This document shows positions 22,976 to 36,684 of a DNA stretch of 64,000 nt, one piece after another. The position numbers were made by a program, and so were the translations under genes. The notes under the pieces are model-generated. The model searched no databases. It was not told the origin of the DNA and saw only the letters and a list, made by a program, of their open reading frames with translations. The stretch lies in the NCBI GenBank assembly GCA_027627225.1, contig CM051029.1:12370023-12434022 (forward strand), in the 5' to 3' direction. Position 1 is the first letter of the stretch, and each line of letters starts with the position of its first letter. Source of the stretch: Congeria kusceri. Its lineage: Eukaryota > Mollusca > Bivalvia > Myida > Dreissenidae.

Positions 22976-25113
22976 AACAGAAAGGTAGATGCAAGAAACG
23001 AACACAGTAGGCACTACATTTCGACATAATGCTGCAAATGTGACACTACCAATAATGCAGTATCAAAAAGTGAGGTAGAAGCTATATGTAGCAGTGACTG
23101 AAATCGAAAAAAGCGCACTTAATAAGGTGAGCTATAAAGACACGATAATGGTATCTTTACCCCGGAGAATTTATGGCTAATTGCAATCAATAAAACTGTA
23201 TCAGTTGTCAAAACATGCCTAGTTCTGCAACTCGCCATAATACTGTAAATAAGACAATGAGAGCACCCGAATGCTGGAAATAAAGCCAGATCAATGTGTT
23301 TATGGAGAATAAATATAGAACGGTAAATAATGGAAAGTTTTGTTTAAATAATATTGCTCGCATCATAAATAGATTTAAGAACACATGTATGATTGGTAAT
23401 GCGATTATTACTAACACTCTTTGTTTATTTGACTCTCCCCAATTCTCGGGTGTTGAACTCTAGTGCGTTGGCACAATCCTGTTGTCACAGTTTAGAGAAT
23501 CGAATCATCTGAGATAAATGGATAATCACTCAAATTTGACTCACTGTATTTATGGCATTTTATATCGCACTCCTCTCAAATGCGTTGATAAAACACACTT
23601 GCATAACAATTAAATCTTTGTTAACCTGTAGTTGGACTAAATTATGTAACGTTTATAAAGGTAAATAATTTTAACAATCAATAATAACTAATTTTGTCAC
23701 AATAGTATTGATAGTATAAACATTACATAGTGACACACACGTTTTCATGCTTATTCGATTATTACTAATAACCAAATGGAATGTATTTATTTGTAGAGAA
23801 CAAATGTAGCACGTATACGTATTTCGGGAACGTATTACATATACAACAAACATGATCCTTCTTTTCCTTAAGTTATGCACTAATTTAAATTCACACCGTG
23901 CTTTGTTAGTTATTTCTTGGGTGGGGATAATTCCAACAATGACACTGATCATTCACTTAAAACAAACCGAATGCATATACACATTTTTCCCAAAAATAAA
24001 TGTGCGCTATTCTTTCAGACCATATATAAAAGCAAAACACTATTTAAAATATGTGGGTGCCGAATAAGTAAGCAAATTATTTACATTTGTTTGGATATAC
24101 TTCAATATGATATGGGTAAGTATTAAATATATAGAGATAGTACTTTAAATCAAAGTACATTGTCCTTGTTTATTGAAACAAACATACATAGCATTCTTCA
24201 TAGAAACTACTTAAATTAAAGATGTAAGGATATTTTTCTAATAGATCAAAACGCATTTAATATATGCTTGGTAAGATACTATGTATTCAGACAATAGGGA
24301 TTTAATCCCCGCTATCCAATTGCGTTATAATATATGGCCAATGCAATAACTGCATTTAAGACATGAAATACATTTACAAACCTGTGCCATTGCCAAGATA
24401 TTCATACACACGAAATTCGCCATAAGTACGCATAAGCTGATAAAGATAGAAATCGAATCCATAGTATGAATAACAAGCTTACAATTAAAAACATGATGGA
24501 GAGAAATCAGAGAGAATAAGACAATCGAATAATCAGCAAACATAATGCGGAATATTATTCTGTCCGTTAGCCGTTTACCACAAATATTAGCATATGGAAT
24601 TAAAATTATTTGTGAAAATAAATAAAATAACATTTGTATTTGCCTCACATGCATGCACAAACATCTCAACATACTTCCAAAAGAAACAAACGCATGTAAC
24701 TTAATGCTTGAAATGCAACCATATTTAATACCTTTATAACTTAATAAAGAATACCTTTATGCTTCAGAAAATATAATATATTTAATAAAATAGAAAACGT
24801 CATTACGCATGTAAAAAAAACTGACAAATATGCGCTCTTTTAGTTACAAATATCTCACTCATATTTGTAAACCGCCCTGAAATATGCAATTGCCAATATA
24901 AAACAGGCAAGTGAGACCCAAACTTGCTTAATAACATATAGAACAAGAACAGATGTAGGTCATAAAACGCACTGTAGACCCTAAATTATGCATTTCAATT
25001 TTTAATTTTTATTTCTACAAGCTGTAAGCGAACACTCAGCACGCTAATCGACATATTTCTGAAAATATGGTACACTCAACAGTACAGTATCAACTAGATG
25101 TGTCACAGACACG
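22008..25113 (+). repeat. Monomer M2 (3106 bp)
   Basis: Matches M9 at an offset of 22,989-22,988. Between about 22100 and 22500 it shares private substitutions with M9 only, for example a missing base in GGTGGAAAGTGG near 22276. Confidence 0.95.
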
Positions 25114-26072
25114 GATGCCCCCACCACATATGTCTGGAAACAGACAAAGGACTTGTCGCCAACACTAATTCTAGCCACAAAAAGTATTGTTTTTATAATT
25201 ATTTTATAGTAGAACAATGACAACGGGTAATACCTCTACAGAAATTGGTCGCAGCTGATATTTCTTCCTTTGCGATCGCCTAGACATTAATGTCCTTCAG
25301 TTTTGACAGTTTTAACGCCATCCGCCAAGCATTTCAAGAGAGTCTGAATCCACAAAATATCGATAAGTATATATTCTATGGTGGAACAGTGGCAAAGGGC
25401 CATAATTCTGCCAAAATTAGTCGCTGCCGAAATGCCTTCATGTATGCTAACCCACACATTAAGGCCCTTTGTTGTAAAAGTTTGAACAAAGTTTATCAAA
25501 CTGTTAAAGAGAAGTTCATGTCTATATTCTATAGTAGAAAAATGGCCAAAGGCCATATATCTTCCAAAATTCATTCCTTTTAGATCATCTACACATATTG
25601 GTTCCTCAGCTTTAAACATTGAAGCAAAATCAGCCTAGCACTTCAAAAAGTGTTGAGTCCAAAAAATTTCAAGAAGAACTATAGTAGAAAAATGAAAAAT
25701 AGCAATAAACCTGCCAAAATTGGACGCAGCCTAAATTTCGTCTTTTACGATCACCTACACATTAAGGTTCTCCAGCTGTGAACGTTTCAGTTAAATCCGC
25801 CCAGCTCTGTAAGAGGAGTTCATATTTTGTATATTCTATAGTGGAAATAATGACAAAGGGCCATAATTCTACCAAATGTAGTCTCAGCAAACATTCCATC
25901 TCTCACGATCACCCACACACTAAGGTTCTAAAGATGTGAAAGTTTGAGCGAAATCCGCCAGCAGTAAAAGAGGACTTGAATCCATACAATTTCAGGACGT
26001 GCGTACGTACGTTCGTACGACCCGACGGTCCGCTAAGAACAATGTCTAATGCCTCCAAATGTGTGGGGACAG
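25114..26072 (+). mobile_element. Pearl-like element P3
   Basis: Intact start and microsatellite. A 7-bp deletion at GAGAAGTTCATGTC (about 25510-25520) is shared with P10, and the end region reads CTCCAAATGTGTGG. Confidence 0.8.
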
Positions 26073-28203
26073 AAACAGAAATGTAGAAGCAAGAAACGAA
26101 CACAGTAGGCACTACATTTCGACATAATGCTGCAAATGTGACACTACCAATAATGCAGTATCAAAAAGTGAGGTAGAAGCTATATATAGCAGTGACTGAA
26201 ATCGAAAAAAGCGCACTTAATAAGGTGAGCTATAAAGACACGATAATGGTATCTTTACCCCGGAGAATTTATGGCTAATTGCAATCAATAAAACTGTATC
26301 AGTTGTCAAAACATGCCTAGTTCTGCAACTCGCCATAATACTGTAAATAAGACAATGAGAGCACCCGAATGCTGGAAATAAAGCCAGATCAATGTGTTTA
26401 TGGAGAACAAATATAGAACGGTAAATAATGGTAAGTTTTGTTTAAATAATATTGCTAGCATCATAAATATATTTAAGAACACATGTATGATTGGTAATTC
26501 GATTATTACTAACACTCTTTCTTTATTTGACTCTCCCCAATTCTCCGGTGTTGAACTCTAGTGCGTTGGAACCATCCTGTTGTCACAGTTTAGAGAATCG
26601 AATCATCTGAGATAAATGGATAATCACTCTAATTTGACTGACTGTATTTATGGCATTTTATATCGCACTCCTCTCAAATGCGTTGATAAAACACACTTGC
26701 ATAACAATATCTTTGATAACCTGTAGTTGGACTAAACTATGTAATGTTGATAAAGGTAAATAATTTTAACAATCAATAATATCTAATTTTGTCACAATAG
26801 TACTGATAGTATAAACATTACATAGTGACACACACGTTTTCATGCTTATTCGATTATTACTAATAACCAAATGGAATGTATTTGTAGAGAACAAATGTAG
26901 GACGTATACGCATTTCGGGAACGTATTACATATACAACAAACATGATCCTTCTGTTCCTTAAGTTATGCACTAATTTAAATTCACACCGTGCTTTGTTAG
27001 TTATTTCTTGGGTGGGGATAATTCCAACAATGACACTGATCATTCACTTAATACAAACCGAATGCATATACATATTTTTTCCAAAAATAAATGTGCGCTA
27101 TTCTTTCAGACCATATGTAAAAGCAAAACACTATTTAAAATATGTGGGGGCCGAATAAGTAAGTAAATTATTTACATTTGTTTGGATATACTTCAATATG
27201 ATATGGGTAAGTATTAAATATATAGAGAGAGTACTTTAAATCAAAGTACATTGTCCTTTTTTATTGAAACAAACATACATAACATTCTTCATACAAACTA
27301 CTTAAATTAAAGGTGTAAGGATATTTTTCTAATAGATCAAAACGCATTTAATATATGCTTGGTAAGATACTATGTATTCAGACAATAGGGATTTAATCCC
27401 CGCTATCCAATTGCGTTATAATATATGGCCAATGCAATAACTGCATTTAAGACATAAAATACATTTACAAACCTGTGCAATTGCCAAGATATTCATACAC
27501 ACGAAATTCGCCATAAGTACGCATAAGCTGATAAAGATAGAAATCGAATCCATAGTATGAATAACAAGCTTACAATTAAAAACATGATGGAGAGAAATCA
27601 GAGAGAATAAGACAATCGAATAATCAGCATACATAATGCGGAATATTATTCTGTCCGTTAGCCGTTTACCACAAATATTAGCATATGGAATTAAAATTAT
27701 TTGTGAAAATAAATAAAATAACATTTGTATTTGCCTCACATGCATGCAGAAGCATCTCAACTTACTTCCAAAAGAAATAAACGCATGTAACTTAATGCTT
27801 GAAATGCAACCATATTCAATACCTTTATAATTTAATAAAGAATAACTTTGTGCTTCAGAAAATATCATATATTTAATCAAATAGAAAACGTCATTACGCA
27901 TGTAAAAAAACTGACAAATATACGCTCTTTTAGTTACAAATATATCACTCATATTTGTAAACCGCCTTGAAATATGCAATTGCCAATATAAAACAGGCAA
28001 GTGAGACCCAAACTTGCTTAATAACATATAGAACAAGAACATATGTTGGTCATAAAATGCACTGTAGTCCCTAAATTATGAATTTCAGTTTTTAATTTTT
28101 ATTTCTACGAGCTGTTAGCGAACACTCAACACGCTAATCGACATATTTCTGAAAATATGGTACACTCAACAGTACAGTATCAACTAGATGTGTCACAGAC
28201 ACG
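25114..28203 (+). repeat. Monomer M3 (3090 bp)
   Basis: Matches M10 at an offset of 22,984-22,983. Shorter than neighbours because of a 7-bp loss in the element core (near 25513) and a small loss near 26705 (CATAACAATATCTTTG), both shared with M10. The 208-codon antisense open frame at 27416-28042 lies here. Confidence 0.95.
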
Positions 28204-29172
28204 GATGCCCCCACCACATATGTTTGGAAACAGTCAAAGGACTTGTCGCCAACACTAATTCTTGCCTCAAAAAATATTTTTTTAATAATTGTTTTATAGT
28301 ACAAAAATGTCAAAGGGTAATACTTCTACAGAAATTGGTCGCAGCTAAAATTTCTTCCTTTACGATCGCCTAGACATTAATGTCCTTCAGCTTTGACAGT
28401 TTCAACGCCATCCGCCAAGCATTTCAAGAGTGGCTGAATCCACAAAATATCGATAAGTATATATTCTATGGTGGAGAAGTGGAAAAGGGCCATAATTCTG
28501 CCAACATTAGTCGCTGCCGAAATGCCTTCATGTATGATAACACACACGTTAAGGACCTTTTGTTGTAAAAGTTTGAACAAAGTTGATCAAACTGTTAAAA
28601 AGAAGTTGAGTCTTCATGTCTATATTCTATAGTAGAAAAATGGCCAAAGGCCACACATCTTCCAAAATTCATTCCTTTTAGATCATCTAAACATACTGGT
28701 TCCTCAGCTTTAAACATTGAAGCAAAATCAGCCTAGCACTTCAAAACGTGCTGTGTCCAAAAAAATTCAAGAAGTACTATAGTAGTAAAAATGAAAAATA
28801 GCAATAAATCTGCCAAAATTGGACGCAACCTAAATTTCGTCTTTTACGATCACCTACACATTAAGGTTCTCCAGCTGTGAACGTTTCAGTTAAATCCGCC
28901 CAGCTCTGTAAGACGAGTTCATATGTTGTATATTCTATAGTGGAAATGATGACAAAGGGCCATAATTCTACCAAATATAGTGTCAGCAAAAATTCCATCT
29001 CTCACGATCACCAAAACACTAAGGTTCTAAAGCTGTGAAAGTTTGAGCGAAATCCACCCAGCAGTAAAAGAGGTGTTGAATCCATACAGTTTCAGGACGT
29101 GCGTACGTACGTTCGTACGACCCGACGGACCGCTAAGAACAATGTCTAACGCCTCCCAATGTGTGGGGACAG
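28204..29172 (+). mobile_element. Pearl-like element P4 (used to define core repeats)
   Basis: Five core repeats start at about 28293, 28465, 28626, 28776 and 28934 (each at a CTATAGT or CTATGGT) and end near 29095, giving lengths of roughly 172, 161, 150, 158 and 161. Each core has a GGCCATAATTCTGCC-like, a TTTACGATCACC-like and a GCTGTGAAAGTTTGA-like part. The ACGT microsatellite follows at 29101-29120, then the CTCCCAATGTGTGGGGAC end. This order (5' end, tandem cores, tetranucleotide microsatellite, hairpin-like 3' end) is that of bivalve pearl elements. The link to Helentrons is from family knowledge. Confidence 0.8.
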
Positions 29173-30605
29173 AAACAGAAAGGTAGAAGCAAGAAACGAA
29201 CACAGTTGGCACTACATTTCGACATAATGCTGGAAATGTGGCACTACCAATAATGCAGTATCAAAAAGTGAGGTAGAAGCTATATATAGCAGTGACAGAA
29301 ATCGAAAGAAACGCGCTTAATAAGGTGAGCTATAAAGACACGATAATGGTATCCTTACCCAGGATAATTTATTGCTAATTGCAATCAATAAAACTGTATC
29401 AGTTGACAAAACATGCCTAGTTCTGAAACTCGCCATAATACTGTAAATAAGACAATGAGAGCACCCGATGCTGGAAATAAAGCCAGATCAATGTGTTTAT
29501 GGAGAACAAATATAGAACGGTAAATAATGGAAAGTTTTGTTTAAATAATATTGCTAGCATCATAAATATATTTAAGAACACATGTATGATTGGTAATGCG
29601 ATTATTACTAACACTCTTTCTTCTTTTGACGCTCCCCAATTTTCGGGTGTTGAACTCTAGTGCGTTGGCACCATACTGTTGTCACAGTTTAGAGAATCGA
29701 ATCATCTGAGATAAATGGATAATCACTCAAATTTGACTGACTGTATTTATGGCATTTTATATCGCACTCCTCTCAAATGCGTTGATAAAACACACTTGCA
29801 TAACAATTAAATCTTTTGTTAGCCTGTAGTTGGACTGAACTATGTAATGTTGATAAAGGTAAATAATTTTAACAATCAATAATAACTAATTTTGTCACAA
29901 TAGTATTGATAGTATAAACATTACATAGTGACACACACGTTTTCATGCTTATTCGATTATTACAAATAACCAAATGGAATGTATTTGTAGAGAACAAATG
30001 TAGGACGTATACGCATTTCGGGAACGTATTACATATACAACAAACATGATCCTTCTTTTCCTTAAGTTATGCACTAATTTAAATTCACACCGTGCTTTGT
30101 TAGTTATTTCTTGGGTGGGGATAATTCCAACAATGACACTGATCATTCACTTAAAACAAACCGAATGCATATACACATTTTTTCCAAACATAAATGTGCG
30201 CTATTCTTTCAGACCATATGTAAAAAGCAAAACACAATTTAAAATATGTGGGGGCCGAATAAGTAAGCAAATTATTTACATTTGTTTGGATATACTTCAA
30301 TATGATATGGGTAGGTATTAAATATATAGAGATAGTACTTAAATCAAAGTACATTGTCCTTTTTTATTGAAACAAACATACATAGCATTCTTCATAGAAA
30401 CTACTTAAATTAAATATGTAAGGATATTTTTCTAATAGATCAAAACGCATTTAATATATGCTTGGTAAGATACTATGTATTCAGACAATAGGGATTTAAT
30501 CCCCGCTATCCAATTGCGTTATAATATATGGCCAATGCAATAACGGCATTTAAGACATGAAATACATTTACAAACCTGTGCAATTGCCAAGATATTCATA
30601 CACAC

Positions 30606-31010
30606 GAAATTCGGCATAAGTACGCATAAGCTGATAAAGATAGAAATCGAATCCATAGAATGAATAACAAGCTTACAATTAAAAACATGATGGAGAGAAA
30701 TCAGAGAGAATAAGACAATCGAATAATCAGCATACATAATGCGGAATATTATTCTGTCCTTAGCCGTTTACCACAAATATTATCATATGGAATTAAAATT
30801 ATTTGTGAAATTCGTCATAAGTACGTATAAGCTGATAAAGACAGAAATCGAATCCATAGTATGAATAAAAAGCTTACAATTAAAAACATGATGGAGAGAA
30901 ATCAGAGAGAATAAGACAATCGAATAATCAGCATACATAATGCGGAATATTATTCTGTCCGTTAGCCGTTTACCACAAATATTAGCATATAGTATTAAAA
31001 TTATTTGTGA
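30606..31010 (+). repeat. 201-bp microhomology tandem duplication in M4
   Basis: Two copies start at GAAATTCG (30606 and 30807). Single-copy monomers read CACGAAATTCG at the donor site and TTGTGAAAATAAAT at the receiving site, so the shared GAAA is the junction microhomology. The second copy resembles the 34990-35200 part of M5 more than the first copy, so recombination between different monomers is more likely than local slippage. Confidence 0.9.
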
Positions 31011-31512
31011 AAATAAATAAAATAACATTTGTATTTGCCTCACATGCATGCGCAAGCATCTCAACAAACTTCCAAAAGAAATAAACGCATGTAACTTAAT
31101 GCTTGAAATGCAACCAGATTTAATACCTTTATAATTTAATAAAGAATACCTTTATGCTTCAGAAAATATCATATATTTAATCAAATAGAAAACGTCATTA
31201 CGCATGTAAAAAACACTGACTGTTGACAAATATGAGCTCTTTTAGTTACAAATATATACTCATATTTGTTAACCGCCTTGAAATATGCAATTGCCAATAT
31301 AAAACAGGCAAGTGAGACCTAAACTTGCTTAATAACATATAGAAGAAGAACAGATGTAGGTCATAAAACGCACTGTAGACCCTAAATTATGCCTTTCAAT
31401 TTTTAATTTTTATTTCTACAAGATATAAGCGAACACTCAGCACGCTAATCGACATATTTCTAAAAATATGGTACACTCAACAGTACAGTATCAACTAGAT
31501 GTGTCACAGACA

Positions 31513-32480
31513 TGATGCCCCCACCACATATGTTTGGAAACAGTCAAAGGACTTGTCGCCAACACTAATTCTTGCCTCAATTTTTTTATATAATTACTTT
31601 ATAGTAGAAAAATAACAAAGGGTAATACTTCTACAGAAATTGGTCGCGGCTGAAATGTCTTCCTTTACGATCGCCTAGACATTAATGTCCTTCAGCTTTG
31701 ACAGTTTGAACGCCATCCGCCAAACATTTCGAGAGAGGCTCAGTCCACAAAATATCGATAAGTATATATTCTATGGTGGAACAGTGGAAAAGGGTTATAA
31801 TTCTGCCAACATTAGTCGCTGCCGAAATGCCTTCATGTATGATAGCCCACACATTGAGGCCCTTTTGTTGTAAAAGTTTGAGCGAAGTTTATCAAACTGT
31901 TAAAGAGAAGTTGAGTCTTTATGTCTATATTCTGTAGTAGAACAATGGCCAAAGGCCATACATCTACCAAAATGTATTCCTTTTAGATCATCTACACATA
32001 CTGGTTCCTCAGCTTTAAACATTGAAGCCAAATCAGCCTAGCACTTAAAAAAAGTTTTGAGTCCAAAACATTTCAAGAAGTACTATAGTAGTAAAAATGA
32101 AAAATAGCAATTAATCTGCCAAAATTGGACGCAGCCTAAATTCCGTCTTTTACGATCACCTACACATTAAGGTTCTCCAGCTGTGGACGTTTCAGTTCAA
32201 TCCGCCCAGCAATGTAAGAGGAGTTCATATTTTGCATATTCTATAGTGGAAATAATGACAAAGGGCCATAATTCTACCAAATGTTGTCTCAGCAAAAATT
32301 CCATCTCTCACGATCACCCACACACTAAGGTTCTAAAGCTGTGAAAGTTTGAGCGAAATCCGCCCAGCAGTAAAAGAGGAGTTGAATCCATACAATTTCA
32401 GGACGTGCGTACGTACGTTCGTACGACCCGACGGACTGCTACGAACAATGTCTAATGCCTCCCAATGTGTGGGGACAGGA
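31513..32480 (+). mobile_element. Pearl-like element P5
   Basis: The start reads ACATGATGCCCCCACC, with bases lost before it. Microsatellite at 32407-32426, with ACGGACTGCTACGAAC instead of ACGGACCGCTAAGAAC after it. The third core keeps extra substitutions not seen elsewhere, consistent with M5 being less homogenised. Confidence 0.8.
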
Positions 32481-33276
32481 ATAGAAAGGTAGAAGCAAGA
32501 AACGAACACAGTAGGCACTACATTTCGACATAATGCTGGAAATGTGACACTACCAACAATGCAGTATCAAAAAGTGATGTAGAAGCTATATATAGCAGTG
32601 ACAGAAATCGGAAAACAATGCACTTAATAAGGTGAGCTATAAAGACACGATAATGGTATCCTTACCCCGGATAATTTATGGCTAATTGCAATCAATAATA
32701 CTGTATCAGTTGTCAAAACATGCCTAGTTCTGCAACTCGCCATAATACTGTAAATAAGACAATGAGAGCACCCGAATGCTGGAAATAAAGCCAAATCAAT
32801 GTGTTTGGGGAGAACAAATATAGAACGGTAAATAATGGAAATTTTTGTTTAAATAATATTGCTAGCATCATAAATATATTTAACAACACATGTATGATTG
32901 GTAATTGGATTATTACTGACACTCTTTCTTCATTTGACTCTCCGCAATTCTCGGGTGTTGAACTCTAGTGTATTGGCACCATGCTGTTGTCACAGTTTAG
33001 AGAATCGAATCATCTGAGATAAATGGATAATCACTCAAATTTGACTGACTGTATTTATGGCATTTTATATTGCACTCCTCTCAAATGCGTTGTCAAAACA
33101 CACTTGCATAATGTTTATATCTTTGCTAACCTGTAGTTGGATTAAAATATGTGATGATGATGAACGTCAATAATTTTAACAATCAATAATAACTAATTTT
33201 GTCACAATAGTATTGATAGAATCAACATTACATTGTAACACACACGTGTTCATGCTTATTCGATTATTACTAATAA

Positions 33277-34376
33277 CCATTACAGCCATTAATGAAAATA
33301 TATCATTATTGCAGCTATAACAACACTGATAAAGCTTTAATATATACACCCAGGGAAAGTATCACATTTTTTGCGCATACAGATTTCGATTCACATGTAA
33401 TAATGGTATACCAAAACTAACGATAATCCAGATTTCCAGCAGCTGTTTTAGTACAACTGATTCAATCTCATGTTCCATTAATGTTGTTTGAGAGTCTTTT
33501 GTACAGCATATGGAAGAAGGTTTTAGTCTGGCGCAGTAAAATAATAAGATACCATAGAATAAAAATATTGACTACATTAAAGTAGAAAGAGTTGATGCCG
33601 TCAGCTTACGGTTACTCGCAATTACCCTCAAAAAGGAATTAAATTGATTTGTTAATATCACTAATTAACATCTAATTTGCTCCCAGGTGCGTATCAAAGC
33701 ATATCGCTATGCTATCGAAAAGAGGCACAAGCTAGTTACGTAATACTTGAAATACAATACGACTGAATACGATTTTAATATAATAATTGCATAGAGTTTA
33801 CGCAATTGAAGATAACAAAATGTTAACGGCGTTACGTAGGAAAACTTCTCTGACTCTTTAGAGGGGCCCTTTTGTAAATACATTATAGCAAAGAAAATCG
33901 CATTGAGTAATACAATTATACCTATCAAATAGGCAATTCTATAGGCAATTCTGGCTTAAACTTGTTCTTTAAATCTTTGATAATACAAATAATATTATAT
34001 AGGGCATAGAACACACCGTAGACACCACAATGACGTATTATAAGAAGCAATTTTGATTACGACAGACAGCAAGCGAACGCAATCAGTACTACACTTCAGT
34101 ACTACACTTTGAAGTGGGGCCAACACAATAGTATAGTATCAAAATGTAAGATATACTAATTAATTTTATTATTATTATGTACGAGCCTCATAAATATGTA
34201 GACGAAACACGATGTAAGTTAAAACTAAGCTAATGATACCGAACAAAGTATTTAAACAATTTGTTAGAAAGACAATATATTGTTAACAGTAATATGGATC
34301 ATTAAACGAGAGATCAGATAATGTAGTATTAGCTATTTATTTGTAGTCAAACGCTGTGAGGCACGGCAACTCGCCA
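33277..34376 (+). repeat. Segment deleted from all 3.1-kb monomers
   Basis: About 1.1 kb between CCA repeats. It includes the TTCCATTAATGTTGTTTGAG block near 33474, GAGGCACAAG near 33722 and a copy of the CAAGCGAACGCAATCAGTAC motif near 34070. It corresponds to most of one ~1.37-kb module. No coding content is recognised. Confidence 0.9.
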
Positions 34377-35717
34377 AATGGAATGTATTTGTAGAGTATA
34401 AATATAGCACGTATACGCATTTCGGGAACATATTACATATACAACAAACATGATCCTAATTTTCCTTAAGTTATGCACTAATTTAAATTCACACCGTGCT
34501 TTGTTAGTTATTTCTTGGGTGGGGATAATTCCAACAATGACACTTATCATTCACTTAAAACAAACCGAATGCATATACACATTTTTTCCAAAAATAAACG
34601 TGCGCTATTCTTTCAGATCATATGTAAAAGCAAAACACTATTTAAAATATGTGGGTGCCGAATAAGTAAGCAAATTAATTACATTTGTTTGGATATACTT
34701 CAATATGATATGGGTAAGTATTAAATATATAGAGATAGTACTTTAACTCAAAGTACATTGTCCTTTTTTATTGAAACAAACAAACATAACAATCTTCAAA
34801 GAAACTACTTAAATTAAAGGAGTAAGGATATTTTTCTAATAGATCAAAACGCATTTAATATATGCTTGGTAAGATACTATGTATTAAGACAATAGGGATT
34901 TAATCCCCGTTATCCAATTGCGTTATAATACATGGCCAATGCAATAACTGCATTTAAGACATGAACTACATTTACAGACCTGTGCAATTGCCAAGATATT
35001 CATACACTCGAAATTCGTCATAAGTACGCATAAGCTGATAAAGACAGAAATCGAATCCATAGTATGAATAAAAAGCTTACAATTAAAAACATGATGGAGA
35101 GAAATCAGAGAGAATAAGACAATCGAATAATCAGCATACATAATGCGGAATATTATTCTGTCCGTTAGCCGTTTACCACAAATATTAGCATATAGTATTA
35201 AAATTATTTGTGAAAATAAATAAAATAACATTTGTATTTGCCTCACATGCATGCACAAGCATCTCAACAAACTTCCAAAAGAAATAAACGCATGTAACTT
35301 AATGCTTGAAATGCAACCAGATTTAATACCTTTATAATTTAATAAAGAATACCTTTATGCTTCAGAAAATATCATATATTTAATCAAATAGAAAACGTCA
35401 TTACGCATGTAAAAAACACTGACTGTTGACAAATATGCGCTCTTTTAGTTACAAATATATACTCATATTTGTTAACCGCCTTGAAATATGCAATTGCCAA
35501 TATAAAACAGGCAAGTGAGTCCTAAACTTGCTTAATAACATATAGAACAAGAACAGATGTAGGTCATAAAACGCACTGTAGACCCTAAATTATGCATTTC
35601 AATTTTTAATTTTTATTTCTACAAGCTGTAAGCGAACACTCACCACGCTAATCGACATATTTCTGAAAATATGGTACACTCAGCAGTACAGTATCAACTA
35701 GATGTGTCACAGACACG

Positions 35718-36684
35718 GATGCCCCCACCACATATGTTGGGAAACAGACAAAGGACTTGTCGCCAACACTAATTCTTGCCTCAAAAAATATTTTTTTATA
35801 ATTACTTTATAGTAGAAAAATAACAAAGGGTAATACTTCAACAGAAATTGGTCGTAGCTGAAATTTCTTCCTTTGCGATCGCCTAGACAATAATGTCCTT
35901 CAGCTTTGACAGTTTGAACGCCATCCGCCAAGCATGTCAAGAGAGGCTGAGTCCACAATATATCGATAAGTATATATTATATAGTGGAAAAGTGGAAAAG
36001 TGCCATAATTCTGCCAACATTAGTCGCTGCCGAAATGCTTTCATGTATGATAACTCACACATTAAGACCCTTTTGTTGTAAAAGTTTGAACAAAGTTTAT
36101 CAAACTGTTAAAGAGAAGTTGAGTCTCTATGTCTATATTCTATAGTAGAAAAATGGCCAAACTACATACATCTGCCAAAATTCATTCCTTTTAGATCATC
36201 TACACATACTGGTTCCTCAGCTTTAAACATTGAAGCAAAATCAGCCTAGCACTTCAAAAAGTGTTGAGTCCAAAAAATTTCAAGAAGTACTAGAGTAGTA
36301 AAAATGAAAAATAGCAATAAATCTGCCAAAATTGGACGCAGCATACATTTCGTCTTTTATGATCACTTACACATTAAGGTTCTCCAGCTGTGAAAGTTTC
36401 AGTTAAATCCGCCCAGCTCTGTAAGAGCAGTTCATATTTTGTATATTCTATAGTGGAAATAATGACAAAGGGCCATATTTCAACCAAATGTAGTCTCAGC
36501 AAAAATTCAATTTCTCACGATCACCCACACACTAAGGTTCAAAAGCTGTGAAAGTTTGAGCGAAATCCGCCAGCAGTAAAAGAGAAGTTGAATCCATACA
36601 ATATCAGGACGTGCGTACGTACGTTCGTACGACCCGACGGACCGCTAAGAACAATGACTAATGCATCCCAATGTGTGGGGACAG
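35718..36684 (+). mobile_element. Pearl-like element P6
   Basis: Type shared with P1 and P8, including the CAAACTACATACATCTGCC core variant at about 36155 in place of the usual CAAAGGCCATACATCT. Microsatellite at 36614-36633. Confidence 0.8.

Larger units (their letters stand above)
18450..30900 (+). repeat. Higher-order repeat block, copy 1 (M1-M4)
   Basis: About 12.4 kb that recurs at about 41440-53880, with the offset drifting from 22,990 to 22,983 through small indels. The intervening M5-M7 are of other types. Confidence 0.9.
28204..31512 (+). repeat. Monomer M4 (3309 bp)
   Basis: Matches M11 at an offset of 22,983. Longer because of a 201-bp tandem duplication: GAAATTCG at 30606 and again at 30807. 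The near-identity with M11 ends about 30.9 kb, inside the second copy of that duplication. Confidence 0.95.
31513..35717 (+). repeat. Monomer M5 (4205 bp, full-length form)
   Basis: The only array monomer that keeps the ~1.1-kb internal segment. The CCA at 33277-33279 and the CCA at 34374-34376 flank 1,097 bp. Every 3.1-kb monomer has exactly the joined flanks TAATAACCAAATGGAATG. The extra segment aligns with 16425-17548 in M0 and with both palindrome arms. It contains the array-specific insert at about 34505-34745. Confidence 0.95.

Noticed and set aside
27416..28042. 208-codon antisense open frame, recurring at 50399-51025
   Set aside because: The two are copies of one sequence within the 22.98-kb repeat. 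The same region in sister monomers is split by frameshifts into 72-140-codon pieces. The translation has no recognisable domain and there is no sign of frame conservation.
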